NCBI GenBank assembly: GCA_963920525.1
Contig: OY986435.1
Span: 273,412,848 to 273,476,847 of the forward strand
Origin: Dichetophora obliterata
Lineage: Eukaryota; Arthropoda; Insecta; Diptera; Sciomyzidae
DNA length: 64,000 bases
Direction: 5' to 3'
Positions 20,561 to 32,580 of the stretch are shown piece after piece. The notes below the pieces were generated by a model. It saw only the letters and a program-made list of their open reading frames with translations, was not told the DNA's origin and ran no database searches. A program made the translations under genes and the position numbers. Numbering within the stretch: position 1 is the stretch's first letter; the number at the start of each line of letters is the position of its first letter.

Positions 20561-22359
20561 TAATATAAAATAGAATAAAAAATGTTAATAAATAATTATA
20601 GAAAAATCGTTGAAATCATTCAAGGAATGAAAATTTAAGTAAAATTTAGTAGAAAATATCTAGATAATTAAGCATTATTAAAGTCGAAGGCTATAACAAT
20701 CATAAATTATCGTACTTCTACCTTATGTATCTGTAAACCATTTGAAAAAAGTCTTAAAAAACAAATTTTGACCTAAAATGTACTGGTTTCCAAGACAATT
20801 TGTAGGTACTCTTAAATTTAAAGAAAAATAAAACAGAATTCATAATTTAAAACAAGTTGTGACCTTGTTAAAAGCAACCATTTTTTAAAAAAAATTTTAT
20901 ATTTAGTTAATTTGGTAATATTGTTTTATGGGAGATATATCCTTAAGTGATCCGATTTGAAATATTTTAAGCATGACGTTTAAGTGAAGTTAAATAAACT
21001 AAATTTACTCTTTAACCCTGGATAACCAATCATATTTCTAATACGTTATAGCTAATACTACCAACTTATGTTATTAAAAAATAAGTATATTTGCTTCTTA
21101 GAACACTGAGAAGTAAGTATTAGTAAGTATAATTTTTAAAATAAGTATAAGTAATTTACCTTAGAAAAATAAATTGAATATTTTTTTGATACAATTTACT
21201 AATTTATGTTAAAATCAATAGAACCCACAATATTCTTTAACTATTGTCACACCCTCTTTTTGTTTTCCTTAAAAAGTTCTGTGTATGCAATCTATCTAAA
21301 ACCAAAAAGTCTTCAGATAAAAAAAAACAAAATATTAATTTTATATATTTGAAATTCATATATGTTTCTAATACATAAAATAGTTTAAAAACAAACAAAA
21401 GCATAACAAAAAATTAAAAGTTATAAGCACTTTCAAAGTAGTTAAATAAAAAAAAAAAAGTAAAAAAATTACATTCAAATGTATACAGAGACCAAAGAAA
21501 AGTTATCATTATTCGCTTCCACTGTCACTGAATTGAAGCGCTACATTAATTTGTTTTTTTCTTTTTACTTGAAATCGTATTTGTCTTGGCTGTAAATTTT
21601 ATTTAAGGGTGAAGTCTAATTGGTTACTTTCGAAAGTTTTTTCTTTTTTACAATTTTTCAATTCAATTATAAGAATATTGTATTGAATTTTTATGAAGAT
21701 CCGAGCAGTATAAGTAATTTTTCAACCCAAAACTTTCTCTACCTGAATTCATGTTAGAACGCATTTAAAAAACTTTAAGAGCATTTTTCTCAAAACTACG
21801 TTTTCATGGACGCCCCATTTTATTTCTCCGATGGGCTGATCCTTTTGAAATTTTAACCACATATTTAACACAAAACTACTTACAAAATAGACTATAATCG
21901 TGTTAAAAAATGATGTTTACTATATTTTTTTACAAATAACAGCGAACAAAATTATTTTATTAATTTTTTTTTGGTTTTTGTTATTTAAAGTTAACAACAA
22001 TTGCTAAAAATTAATATTAATAGTCTGTTTTATAGTCCTTGTCATATTTTTTTTTATTATAGAGAAAATTAATACAAATAAGAACTAAGTTCTTTTACAG
22101 TATAATGGATGCTTAATAATAAACAAAATTGGGCATACATAACAACAACCTAAATTAGCGCAAGGCTTTGTGATGCTTATGTACTAAGAAAATATATAAT
22201 ATAATAGAATACAAAACAGACTAACTGACTTATAGCTAACATTAAGACAAATAAATTTATTTTTTACACATTTTTGCATATATAAATTAACTTAGAACTA
22301 AATTATAAGATAGAAAAATATAAGATAGATAGAATATAAAAAAGGAAAGAAAACAGAAA
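20561..22359. other. AT-rich spacer; right part probably 3' tail of retrotransposon 1
   Basis: No gene. 'aagtaagtata' blocks at 21060-21170 recur inverted at 26870-26970. The region from roughly 22070 to 22359 is probably the 3' untranslated tail of the minus-strand retrotransposon that ends its frame at 22360. Confidence 0.4.
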
Positions 22360-25326
22360 TTAAGTAGCAGAAAAATGAGAAAGAACAGATTGCCTGAAAG
22401 TTTCTACCCTAGTTATTTCCCTTAAACCACGCGGCAACGCATTCCACAGTCTCACAGCATTAATGAAAAAAAGATTTGAACTATTAAGAGAGCCGTGTCT
22501 AGAGATAATAAGCAAAAGCAAGTTACATCTTCTGGATATACTAAACTGTAATTTTTCATAAAGATAATAAGGAGTTTTAGTGTGAATAATTTTATGGAGG
22601 TAGATGCAGTTTCTAGCATTCAAATACTCTATCAAGCTACAACCCAGTATTGCATTTCTAAAGCCGGAAAGATGATCAAACTTGTTCAACCCCTATACAA
22701 AACGCGTGGCATAGTTAAAAGCAATATTTAGTTTCAGCTGAGAGGAAGAATCAAGTTTACTGTATACTATCTCAGAGTAAGTTATAACGGGCATGATAAG
22801 TTGCTTGACTAGTAATTTTTTTAATTCAATAGTGCATGAGTTGGCGGACATTCTTAAGTTACATAGGATATAATAAACTTTTTGGACAACATTATTAACA
22901 TGATCAGTACAAGAAAGGAACGAATTAAGACAAAAACCAAGGTTAACAATTTTTGACACAACATTAAGCTTGCTAGTACCAATAAATAAGTCAGGGACAG
23001 CAGCAAGACAAGTTTTATTTTTGCAGATAGGTAAGACATAAGATTTCGCAGCATTAAGTTGAAGACCATTACTACACGCCCATTGATGTATCCTACATAG
23101 ATCAGCATTAAATTTTCTTGAGAGTTCATCTAAATTTTCAATTCTACTAGAAAGATAAAGTTGTATGTCGTCAGCGTAAGCATGTAAGGAAACGTGATTG
23201 CATACAGTAAAGAGGTCATTAATAAAGATTGTGAAGAGAAGAGGTCCAAGAATGGAGCCTTGTGGAACACCACTTAAGACCGGCTTATGGCGTGAGAAGA
23301 ATTGACCAACTTTAACTCTCTGTGATCTGTACGACAAATAACAAGAAATAAAATTCACAGCACTTGATGAAAACCCAAAAAGATACTTAAGCTTTTAACA
23401 TAAATAAGAGTGACTTACTTTATCAAAAGCCTTTGAAAAATCTAGCAGGCAAAGTAGCGACAATAATCCAGCATCAAACTTAGGACGTAAATCATCGAGT
23501 ACTTTAACAACTGCTGAACCACAACTATGCCCCACCCGAAAACCGAATTGATAAGGCGACAAAAGATTTTTTGCAGAAAGAAACTTATTGATTTGAATGC
23601 TTATAAGCTTTTCACAAACCTAAGATAAAGGAGATAAAATACTTATTGGCCTAAAATCATTTGGACCAGCAGGGTTAGATTTTTTTGCAACTGGAAGGAC
23701 AGTTGCAATTTTCCAGATACCAGGAAATGAAGATGAAGTGAAGCAATGGTTAATAATATGCGTTAGAGGACTTATTATATGAGGCAATATGATCTCTATA
23801 AATCTGATGGGAGTACCATCTTCACCCATAGCATTGGACTTTATTTGCATCACACAATTCCCAACCTCAAGTTCACTAACAGTTGTAAACTCAAACAAAT
23901 GTGGGAAATTAAAAGTACTAAGTGAATTCATATTATTATTTGTAGGAATACTATTGTCAACAAAAAAATCATTTAGTAAGTCCGGGTCGACATTACATAA
24001 TGGGGAATTTTTTTTCTTCACTCCAAGGGTACGTATATTACTCCATAAAGTTTTAGTGGGAAGCGAAGGATTAAGCTTGGCGGTGAAATAGCGGGTCTTA
24101 GACTGTCTGGTTAAGTGGACTGTTTCATTCCTAACCACCTTATAATTTTCCCAATTGGCAGAAGAAGATAATCTTCTCCAGAGTTTGTGTAGTTTGTTTC
24201 TTTTCTTTATTGCATACAAGATATTCTCTGTAAACCAAGGGCAAGATGAGTTTTTTATAGCTTTTGTGCGCAGAGGAACATATTTTTCAAAAAGGATTTT
24301 AACAGGGGTTGTAAGAGAAAAACGTTTATCATCTACTGTGCTATGATACCAGCACTCATTAAACGATATTAAAGACAATTCATGAAATAAAGACTGATAG
24401 TTAATATTTTTATAATCATAAAATGCAAAAGAAGAAGGGGAGGCATTACGAGACAGGTTGATATCTAAGGAGCAAAAAATTAAGTCATTATCTGAGACAA
24501 AAAATAATTGATCAAACAATAAAACGAGAGCAGGGTCAGACACAATGAAGTAATCTAAAAGGCTAGGAGTAGCATTATTGCAAAAACGAGTTGGTTCAGT
24601 TGCATTTACAACAGATAGACCTGCCGAAGATATTTTGTCAATCATCATTTGATGATGTGAATCATTTGATAAAAGATTTACATTAAAATCACCGCACATC
24701 AAAATTGTATCATGGTTTAAATTAAAATTTAACAAATCAGTAAACAAGGGATCTACAGAAAGACATTTATGAGGATTATATACACAAGACAACAAAATTT
24801 TTTTACTGTTATCTGATATACTAATATTAATATACTCAATTCCAGGACTATTCGATTTATTTATAATTTTAGCATTCAAATTAACTTTACAATAAACAGC
24901 AACACCTCCACCTTTTCTGACAGATCTATCATTTCTAAACACATTATAACTATTAATACTACAAATTGAATCACATATATTACTTGTCAACCAAGTTTCA
25001 GAAACACATATAATATCAACTAACGAATTTTCAAAAATATGTTTTACATAGTCCAGTTTCGCCATATTAAGACTTCGAGCGTTAAAGTGAACAATATGAA
25101 GTCCTCTATGTTGCTTACACAAAATATTAATTAAAGATTTAAAATTTTCATTACTGCGTAAGGATGAGTTACCAGGGTCAAACATTGAAGGTAGAGAGAG
25201 GAAAGAAAAATTCAGGCAGAAAAAATAAAAATAGATTAAGTGAAGAAGAAATAGTAAGAAGTAGAGAGAAATTAATAACATTGAAAAAATAAACTTAAGA
25301 TAAACAAATTTTATGAAAATTGACAT
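22360..25326 (-). pseudogene. Non-LTR ORF2 endonuclease/reverse transcriptase, three stop codons
   Basis: Would nick target DNA and copy the element RNA. The APE-type endonuclease shows LHIVHFNARSLN, ICVSETWLT, FRNDRSVRKGGGVAVY, LMCGDFNVNLLS and LDYFIVS. The RT shows GPNDFRPISILS, PYQFGFRVGHSC, LLDFSKAFDKV, GVPQGSILGPLLFTIFIND and the catalytic YADDIQLY. The C-terminal domain ends at 22360. From ATG 25326 all parts share one frame. Nonsense codons are TAG at 23622-23620 (where a lysine is expected before VCEKLI), TAA at 23397-23395 and TAG at 22695-22693. There are no frameshifts, so this copy died relatively recently. Confidence 0.9.
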
Positions 25327-25339
25327 TGAAGCAGAATTG

Positions 25340-25786
25340 TTACAAGGCATATCCAGTATCAGGAACAGCAGCAGCATTACGGACAAAACTCTGAAGCTCA
25401 TTTTCGCTATTAATTTTGATCGCATCAGAGCCCATCGACATGCGGATGAAAATTGAGCCACGAAAAGTAAAGGCATTAAAAATACGTTTTTTGCGTTTGA
25501 AAACAATAGCAGCTTGTAACAGTTTTCTAGCATCCAGAGCTAAGCTTTCGTAAATGTAAACATTGCAGTCCAAATCATACCCAGCATCTCTCAGACTAAC
25601 TGCCTTCTTAAAACGCCTGCGATAGTCTCCAAAAGCTTTTAGCACACGATTACGATCGGAAGGTGTGTAAAATTTAACAATGACCACAGGGCTAGTATTG
25701 TTAAATATTGAATCTAAAACACTTCGTTTTTTTGTTTCAGATAAACAGATGCCGAGATATCGTGTTGGAGCCGACCTGCCTCCAAA
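25340..25786 (-). pseudogene. Non-LTR ORF1, C-terminal part
   Basis: Frame open from 25786 to the stop at 25342-25340. It reads RSAPTRYLGICLSETKKR, then a basic segment with RNRVLKAFGDYRRRFKKA and the tail ending AAVPDTGYAL. ORF1 proteins of this group bind the element RNA; the RNA-binding part is inferred from its basic character and position before ORF2. The N-terminal portion has been lost. Confidence 0.65.
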
Positions 25787-26120
25787 TTATTAAAAAACAA
25801 AAATAAAATTTTTTTATTTTTATAAATTAAGACTTAATTTATCATTCCTTACAACTTATTTAATCATATCTTTCATAGCAAGCTCACGAGAAATTCCCAA
25901 AAATAGCCTATTTTTTAGCCGACGAACTAGAGTATGCCCTTAATTTTTCAGGTCTTGTCTTTAAAAAATTGTAAAATTCGACACAGCTGTATTCAATATT
26001 ATTTTTTAAAAATAAAATTGACTCCAGAGTCTGTATTTTTAACGCTGTTGGCTACAATTTTCAAACTTTTTCCGCTTTTCCAAATAAAAACGTTCTGCCG
26101 GAGCTGAAAAGTAAGCATAA
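25787..26120. other. Spacer, nothing recognised
   Basis: AT-rich and without recognisable frames or repeats. Confidence 0.35.
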
Positions 26121-26124
26121 TTAA

Positions 26125-26857
26125 GGGAGGGTTCTCCTGGAATTTTTTGGATATGGCCGAAAAACAAGCAAAATTTGAGAATGGTTTGTGGGAAAATGAA
26201 AAGACATACGAACTTATGCTTTTGAACTTTGATTCGTGGTTTATTGACGAGTAAAAAAAAAAAAGATATTTGAAAAATTCAAAATGGCGGCTTGAAAATG
26301 GCGGATCTCGTCGACCTCTGCGCGCAAAACATCGACCTCCCGCGGACAGTGTGGGGCCTCAGGTAGTGAACTGAAATGAGAAATGTATAAAATTTATTAA
26401 AATTGATAACATTTCATATGCCTGGAACCTAACTTCAATTAAGTTTGGTAAAAAAAACCAATTTTATGGACTTTTAAAAAAAAAATTGAAATTTTTTGCT
26501 TTTTTTTTACTTAGATCTCGTTTAAAAATTAAAAATAAATAATTTTTTATGCCAATGTTAGGTTCCAGGCGTACAAAAAAGTATATACTTTCAAACATTC
26601 TTTGAATGAAGGAAATCGGATCAATAGAATAAGCCCTGTGCTGTCCGTTAGATTAGAAAACATGGTTCCGAGAAAAACGCGTTTAAAGTTTTTAGAAAGT
26701 TGGTACGCGCGCGTGACATGGGTACGTTTGACACGCTCTAGCTCGAGAAATACGTGTCGTATTGAAATATCCCTTGGCACAAACATTCTACACATATGTA
26801 ACTTTCATTTTATGTAAAAAAATGGATTTTTTCAAAAAAATCCAGGAGAACCTTCCC
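26125..26857. mobile_element. TTAA-flanked short inverted-repeat element (733 bp)
   Basis: Flanked by TTAA at 26121-26124 and 26858-26861. Left end GGGAGGGTTCTCCTGGAATT; right-end complement GGGAAGGTTCTCCTGGATTT. TTAA targets are used by piggyBac and Kolobok elements; the ends do not begin with the CCC..GGG of most piggyBacs, so the family is open. A 33-residue frame from ATG 26153 (MAEKQAKFENGLWENEKTYE...) starts 28 bases inside the left end. 'gcctggaacctaac' at 26419 recurs inverted at 26556. Confidence 0.72.
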
Positions 26858-26861
26858 TTAA

Positions 26862-27389
26862 GTATAAATCCTAAAGGTAAGTATACTTATAAGTATGGAA
26901 TTTTAGTAAGTATATGAAGCTGAAAATAAGTATGATACTTACAAAGTAAGTATAGTTGGTAACATTAGCTATAACCAATGTTAGTCCATTCACAAAACAC
27001 GCTGCAAAACTCGTTGTAGAGGAGCGTGTTTTGTACATAAAATACATTCAAAGCTGTTGAAAATGGAAAAACTATGTGTATTTTACTAGAAATAAATAAA
27101 CAAAATATTGGTTTTTGTTTTTTTTTATTTTTACATATTTTTATAAGCTACTAATCATCAGTTCGAGATATATCACATACGATTATAGAAAAAAAATAGT
27201 AAATAAAAATAAAAAAAATAAAAATCTCTTCTTTTATTATTCGAATAAAGCATTATTTATTATTATTAAAATAAAAAGTTTAAATCAATTGTTTAGCACA
27301 AGAGACACAATTCGCTGCACCACTATATTCCTACAACAAAGGACATCCGTATTTTAGTATATACGAATTTTTCAATGTTGTATAATTTT
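26862..27389. other. Spacer with AAGTATA-rich block
   Basis: Bases 26870-26975 are a run of 'aagtata' variants ending 'ttggtaacattagctataacc', matching 21040-21170 in reverse complement. 'ccaatgttagtc' at 26984 resembles the end of the MITE at 27984. The remainder is AT-rich and without genes. Confidence 0.4.
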
Positions 27390-27968
27390 GATGACGCCAC
27401 TTTTATAGGGCGTGGTTTTTATCCATTTGAAACTCAGAGTTCATCCTAATTATCAAAGCTTATGTGTAAAATATTAAGTCTAAACCTCCAGTTGAATTTA
27501 TGATAGTTTTGTATTATAATGTCGCCACTTTGTATGTGAGGTGGGCCTGGTTTTCATCCAATTTTGACATATTTCAAATATGTGGTAAATATTTTACTCC
27601 AAAGCTAATGTACAAAATTCCAAGTTCATATATTAATTTTTGTGGCATTTTAAGAGAAACCGTTTTGATAAAGTCACTTCGTATGGGAGGTAGGCGTGGT
27701 GCTCATCCGATTTGCTCATTACCGAATTTTATCTTCGTTTTTTGAATATAAGCATATATTTTTGATTTCATTACGATAGTATACAAATTGTGGCTCTAAT
27801 GGTGTCGACAGACAGACATACGGACAGACGGACATAGCTAAATCGACTCAGGACGTAATGCTGATCAAAAATATATATACTTTTCTATACCTACCACGTC
27901 TCCTTATTAGCGTTACGAACGGAGTGACAAAGTTAATTTACCCCTTACGCAATACGCGTGGGGTATAA
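27390..27968 (+). repeat. Dispersed repeat A, copy 2
   Basis: Carries three 'cactt.gtatg.gaggt' blocks, the gacagacatacggacagacg tract, 'gctaaatcgactcagga', 'aaatatatatacttttctat' and the terminal 'ggagtgacaaagttaattta' with 'gcgtggggtataaaa'. Longer than copy 1 in the block region. Confidence 0.7.
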
Positions 27969-27983
27969 AAAGTTACGTTAAAG

Positions 27984-28206
27984 CCAATGTTAGTCGCTTC
28001 GACGTACACTACATTTATAAAAAGATTCACACTATCCAACTTTAAAAGCAAAACACATCCGAACACAACGAGGGCAGCTTAACAACTATTGTGGTTACTA
28101 CAATATGGATAGAGAACACGATCAGATGAGAGAAAAAAAAATTGTTAGCAAAAAAGTGAGCAGTGCTAGTCGAAACAACTAACATTGATTATCCAGGGTT
28201 AAAAAC
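27984..28206. mobile_element. Short MITE-like element
   Basis: Left 'ccaatgttagtcgcttcgac' and right complement 'atcaatgttagttgtttcgac' are inverted repeats about 20 bp long around a 180 bp non-coding core. The right outer edge 'attatccagggtt' also occurs inverted at 21010-21030. Confidence 0.5.
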
Positions 28207-28799
28207 ATAAATAAGCAATTTTATGCAGGTTTTTTTATTGAAAAAATATGGTTTGTATGGGAGGTAGTCGATGCAGTTGACCTAGAATTCTAGTTTTTTG
28301 TGCTGTTATTTAATTTAGGCTAAAACTCATTTGTAAAATGCCATCCTAAAAGAAAAAACTCACTGTGAGCCGTAGCGGACTGTTTTGTTTTTATGCTTTG
28401 TCCTGATACTTTCTAACATTTGTTTGATTGCTTTCGTACCAACTTTTTTGCTTTTCGATCGCAAATCGCTTTTCGATAGTCTGCTACGACTGTTAAAAAA
28501 CTGATGCTGCTTCGACTTGCAAAAGTTGAACAGTTGCTGCTGCTTCGATTTTCGATTTTGTTCACAGTTTCAGCCAATCAAAACAAAAACTGCTGAAACT
28601 GTCGAATGCTGAAGTGCTTCGCAGTATGTCAGATATTTTTTTGCTTTTGCTTTGACTGCGACTGTTTGATTTTTCTCAAGCACAAACTTAAGCAGTAGTA
28701 AGTTTTGAAATTATGGAAACATTGAGTGCTTTAAAAAGCAACAAATTTACGACTTTTTTTACTTTAACTGCATCAATTTAATCACTGGAATAAAACAAA
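28207..28799. repeat. Dispersed repeat D, copy 2, and spacer
   Basis: About 28300-28560 matches repeat D copy 1 in reverse complement, with an extra 'gctgctgcttcgattttcg' section. The remainder to 28799 is AT-rich with no gene seen. Confidence 0.5.
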
Positions 28800-30641
28800 C
28801 CCATCAAACATGTTGTTACCATCACAAAATTGTTACCATAATGTGAACAGCCTTAGTGCATAATTTTATTTAAAAAAAATTTGATGCAAGTAAAAAAAAT
28901 AAATAGAAAGAATACGTGATCACTGAAAAATTTCAAATAAAAAAAAAAAAATAGCTAACACGTGTGTGCTACAAGAAAATACCAACACAATACATGCAGC
29001 AATAACCTTGAGGGCTTTTGACGTGAGCAAGCAACAACAATGCTATTGAAGTTGTTGCAAGTTCGCTCACTAAATAATATTTTAATCATTCACATAACTC
29101 ATTTGTTTTTTAGCTGTCAAGCTGTAAACAGTGTAAAAAGTGAAGTGCAGTGAGTTTTTATTAACTTTATTTGAATCTAGGTAAATGTTTTTCATCGGAA
29201 AGGATTGAAATGTAAGTTATTTTGTTATAAAAAATATGTATATATTTGAATAGTTTAGAGTTCTTGTAACTGTGTGTTTTTTAAATTCTATAAACAAATA
29301 TAAATGGTTCTGTTATATAGGTGTAGTAAACTATATAAGCTTATTATATTAAATCATAATATCTCTTTATAATCAGAGATTTATAGTCAATCTATACAAA
29401 ATGTTCACTTGTTTCCATGGCTTAAAAGCAACAAGTGAACAAGATGTGTTACAACTTGTCTCATGATGTGTACTTGTTACCATTATGTTTCCATGCATTT
29501 GTTATATATTTTTCTGAGTGTTTATTGCAATTTCATCATTGAAAAAACAAGAAGATGCATAGCAAATATAAATTGAATAATGTGCATACATATGGTCTCC
29601 TTAGCATTGCGACCAAAAAGAGTTATTTGTGCTTTATATTAGAAACACCTTCACAAAATGGTAACTTTTTACCATTATGTCAAGGACACATCATTGAAAC
29701 AAGTGAACATGATGTGTTACTATGTGTGTCATGATGTGCACTTGTTACCATTATGTTTCCATTAGCCAAGCTAAACTTTTTTGTAATACTTTTTGAGAAT
29801 TTAAAGCATACTTATAAGGTGTTATTTCAAAGCTAATACGATTGCAACGAGTACCTGGTATGACAGTGGGAGATTCGAGCAAACGTATTAAAAAACTTCT
29901 GAGTATATTGCCACATACAATGTTTCCAAACACTTCATCTGGTTGGGAAAGTAAAAATTGGCTGCTCAGGTAATTGATAAATACACGAATATATTTTACA
30001 TTAATTCAGATTTATAATGTTGTATTGCCTTTTTATTAACTGTTATTTACAGAGAAAATAAAAAAGGGTTTTGCAACATATAATGCAATGAAATGCTTGA
30101 TGAAGCGCGTTACGCAAGTGATTTCTAGAAAAAAAACCTATAACTCTCTATATTTATTTTCTTTTACTTTTCTGATTTTGTTAAATAATATATAAAAAAT
30201 CTAATAATTTCTTATTTTGATTAATTCTACAAATTTTCTTAAGGGCTATTTAATTTTTCAAAAACTGGCTTGTTACAAATAAAATTTCCCGTGGTAACAT
30301 ATTCCCATGTAATCGCGACATATAATATGGTAAAATGTGTTCATATATTTACCTTACACTTTGCGGTAATATGCGATTAACACAATGTATTCACATAACA
30401 GTAATATGTGTCTATTTATTTATTTTCACATTGTGGTAACATTTACCATTTATTTGATTTACACAATATGTTAACAAGTGTGTGTAAATTTTCACCATGG
30501 ACACATGTTTCTGGGCGTTTGACGCACATTTACCGTATTTGCGACCTAATTGTTACCATTTGTTACTTTGTTACCAATTTGTTTATAAACGTTAAGCTTA
30601 CGGTAAATTTGTGGACACATTTGTAGAAAATGTTTGACGGG
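28800..30641. mobile_element. Unclassified inverted-repeat element with TTACC motif arrays
   Basis: Left end CCCATCAAACATGTTGTTACC; right-end complement CCCGTCAAACATTTTCTAC. Both subterminal regions, and 29390-29760, are dense in 'ttgttacca', 'ggtaaca' and 'gtgaacatgatgtgttac' words. A minus-strand exon-like frame at 29950-29751 (with GNILRSFLIRLLESPTV and PGTRCNRISFEITPYKY) follows an AG acceptor-like site. I do not recognise this protein. No clear target duplication was found. Confidence 0.5.
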
Positions 30642-30647
30642 ATAGCC

Positions 30648-31430
30648 GCCGTAGTGACCAGTGTTGAAGAAGATCCAGAAATGTCGATCAGCTGAATTGG
30701 GCACCACCAAAGAGTCAATCTGGCTTAATAGACCAGGTTGGATTTGGTCTATAAATAATCCGAATAAGATTGTGCTGACACAAGAATTGAAGACAGGCGA
30801 CCATATTTAACGCCGTGAGTTTGCTAATTGGGCGTTGGAAATTTTGGCCGGAGATCCGCATTTGGGCGAAAAAATCATCATCTGTGAAGAAGCCCCTTTT
30901 TTGCTCAGCAGCTATGTTAACAAGTAAAAATGCCGTTATTGGACCAACAACAATACATAAGTGTTCGATCAAGCATCAATGCATATACAAAAATTAACTG
31001 TTTGGCACGGCGGCATCATCGAAGCTTAATTATTTCGAAATGAGAAATGACACAACGTTTCCGTCAATGATCCTTGGTATAATGCGATCCTTACCAAGTT
31101 TCTGTGGCCAGAGCTCGACAACATCGATATACTCGAGTTGTGGTTCCAACAAGATGGCGCCACATGTCCTAAAAGCAACGTATCGCTCGAAGTGATGAAG
31201 GAGAAATTTGGTGACTGGGTCATCTGACGGCGAGCGTTCATCAGTATTCCGCCGTGATTAAGTCCTGACCAATCACTTTGGATGAACTCTAGGCTAACAG
31301 TCGCTACGGAGCTGAACGGAGAAACAAAAATTGGGCCGCTCGTTTGAAGCACTGCCTATTCATACCGTGCTATTTCATACATAATGGCATGAGTGTAGCT
31401 CCAAAATACACCGATGTTATTTTATAACAA
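30648..31430 (+). pseudogene. Mariner-like (maT/DUF4817-type) transposase, second decayed copy
   Basis: Fragments read RPGWIWSINNPNKIVLTQEL, REFANWALEILAGDPHLGEK, EEAPFLLSSYVNK, ELDNIDILELWFQQDGATC and, after more damage, the tail before 31430. They follow the order of the copy at 6597-9801: DNA-binding end, first catalytic block, QDGATC block. At least five stops or frame changes are seen, including TAA after SSYVNK and TGA within the last third. The expected catalytic 'DEAHF' is EEAPF here. Confidence 0.75.
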
Positions 31431-32265
31431 TTTTTTTCCTATCGTTTCTATTTGATCACCCTTATAAAGAGCTAGTAATGTTTTTTGTTTGGTACACTTT
31501 CACGCAAGAGCCACTGAACCGTTTGAGACGATTCAGATAAAAGACTTTTTGTAACTTGTACCAAATTGTTACAGGCTATTTAATATTGACGCCCATGCCC
31601 ATACTCAAAGTCAAATAATTTCGAAAGACATTTCAACTTAATCGATTTGTACGATAAAGGTACCGAGCGATTCGTAGTTTGAGCCCAATTGTCAATATGT
31701 ATGATATTTTCCACGCCCACTTGTAACACCCAATATAAGCGAAATATATTATAAATTCACCGATTTAAACAATAAATATACCAAACGATTCGTAGTTTTA
31801 ACCAAATTGTTATAGATTATGTGAGATTTGTCATGCTCAATTTCAACGCACAATTAATGCAAAATACATAAAAAGCCGAGAAAAACTCAAGCGATTTGGA
31901 TAGAAAAAAAAAACACATATAATGTTATTTTAGTAAAAGAAAATGTTGTGAGGGTGGTAACACGCTCTTTTTATTTAAAAGCACAATTAAATGCCAATCA
32001 ATCAGCTGATATGAATGCAAAATGTTCACATAAGAGAAAAAAAAAACAAAAAAGTCAATAACAAAAACAATATCTGAAATACTACAGTTGTATTTATTAC
32101 ATAAGGAGCTTAGATTGAAGAGAACGATTGAAATGTATTTTTAGCGAAGGTGTTTAGTTAGAAAACGCATTGGTCAATGCACTTCTCATCAATCGTTTAT
32201 TTTTCCTTCGAGCCATGCAAAAACAAAAAAACAAAGGCATCTACATTACCAAGTAAAAAAAACGC
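31431..32265. other. Spacer with imperfect internal repeats
   Basis: Two loosely repeated blocks at about 31560-31720 and 31725-31860 share 'accaaa..attcgtagttt..accaaattgttatag' and 'cacgccc'. No coding sequence. Confidence 0.4.
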
Positions 32266-32580
32266 CAACTTAACGCTGTTAACAACAACGTGTTGTAAGT
32301 AGAAACAACGTTTTTGTCATTTTTTCTATTTTTGTTGCTTGAGTAGCTGCTAAATATGCAGGAAAGCCAATACACAATCCTTTTAAGTTATTATTTTGAT
32401 CTGCTGCAACATAGCGTCACGCATTCACATAAACAACAAAAAAATCTACTTAAAGATGCTGATGACAACGTGTAATAAGTAGAACCAACATTTTTGTTAT
32501 TTTTGCTACCGCAGTTGTTTGGATAGCTGCTAAATATGTAGGATATGTACGATAGCAAATGCACAATCCTTTTACTGGAT
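32266..32580. repeat. Direct duplication of repeat E
   Basis: Two copies (32266-32396 and 32446-32580) of a block containing 'caacgtgt.gtaagtaga', 'caac.tttttgt.attttt', 'tgtttggatagctgctaaat' and 'caatacacaatccttttaa'-like words. A third, shorter copy is at 10013-10090. Confidence 0.55.

Larger units (their letters stand above)
22360..25786 (-). mobile_element. Non-LTR retrotransposon 1 (jockey/CR1-like), nearly full ORF2
   Basis: Minus-strand element with the end of ORF1 (25786-25340), a 13-base gap, and ORF2 from ATG 25326 to the terminus at 22360. ORF2 stays in one frame throughout, with three nonsense codons. The ORF1 5' half is missing beyond 25787, where an in-frame stop occurs. Confidence 0.85.
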
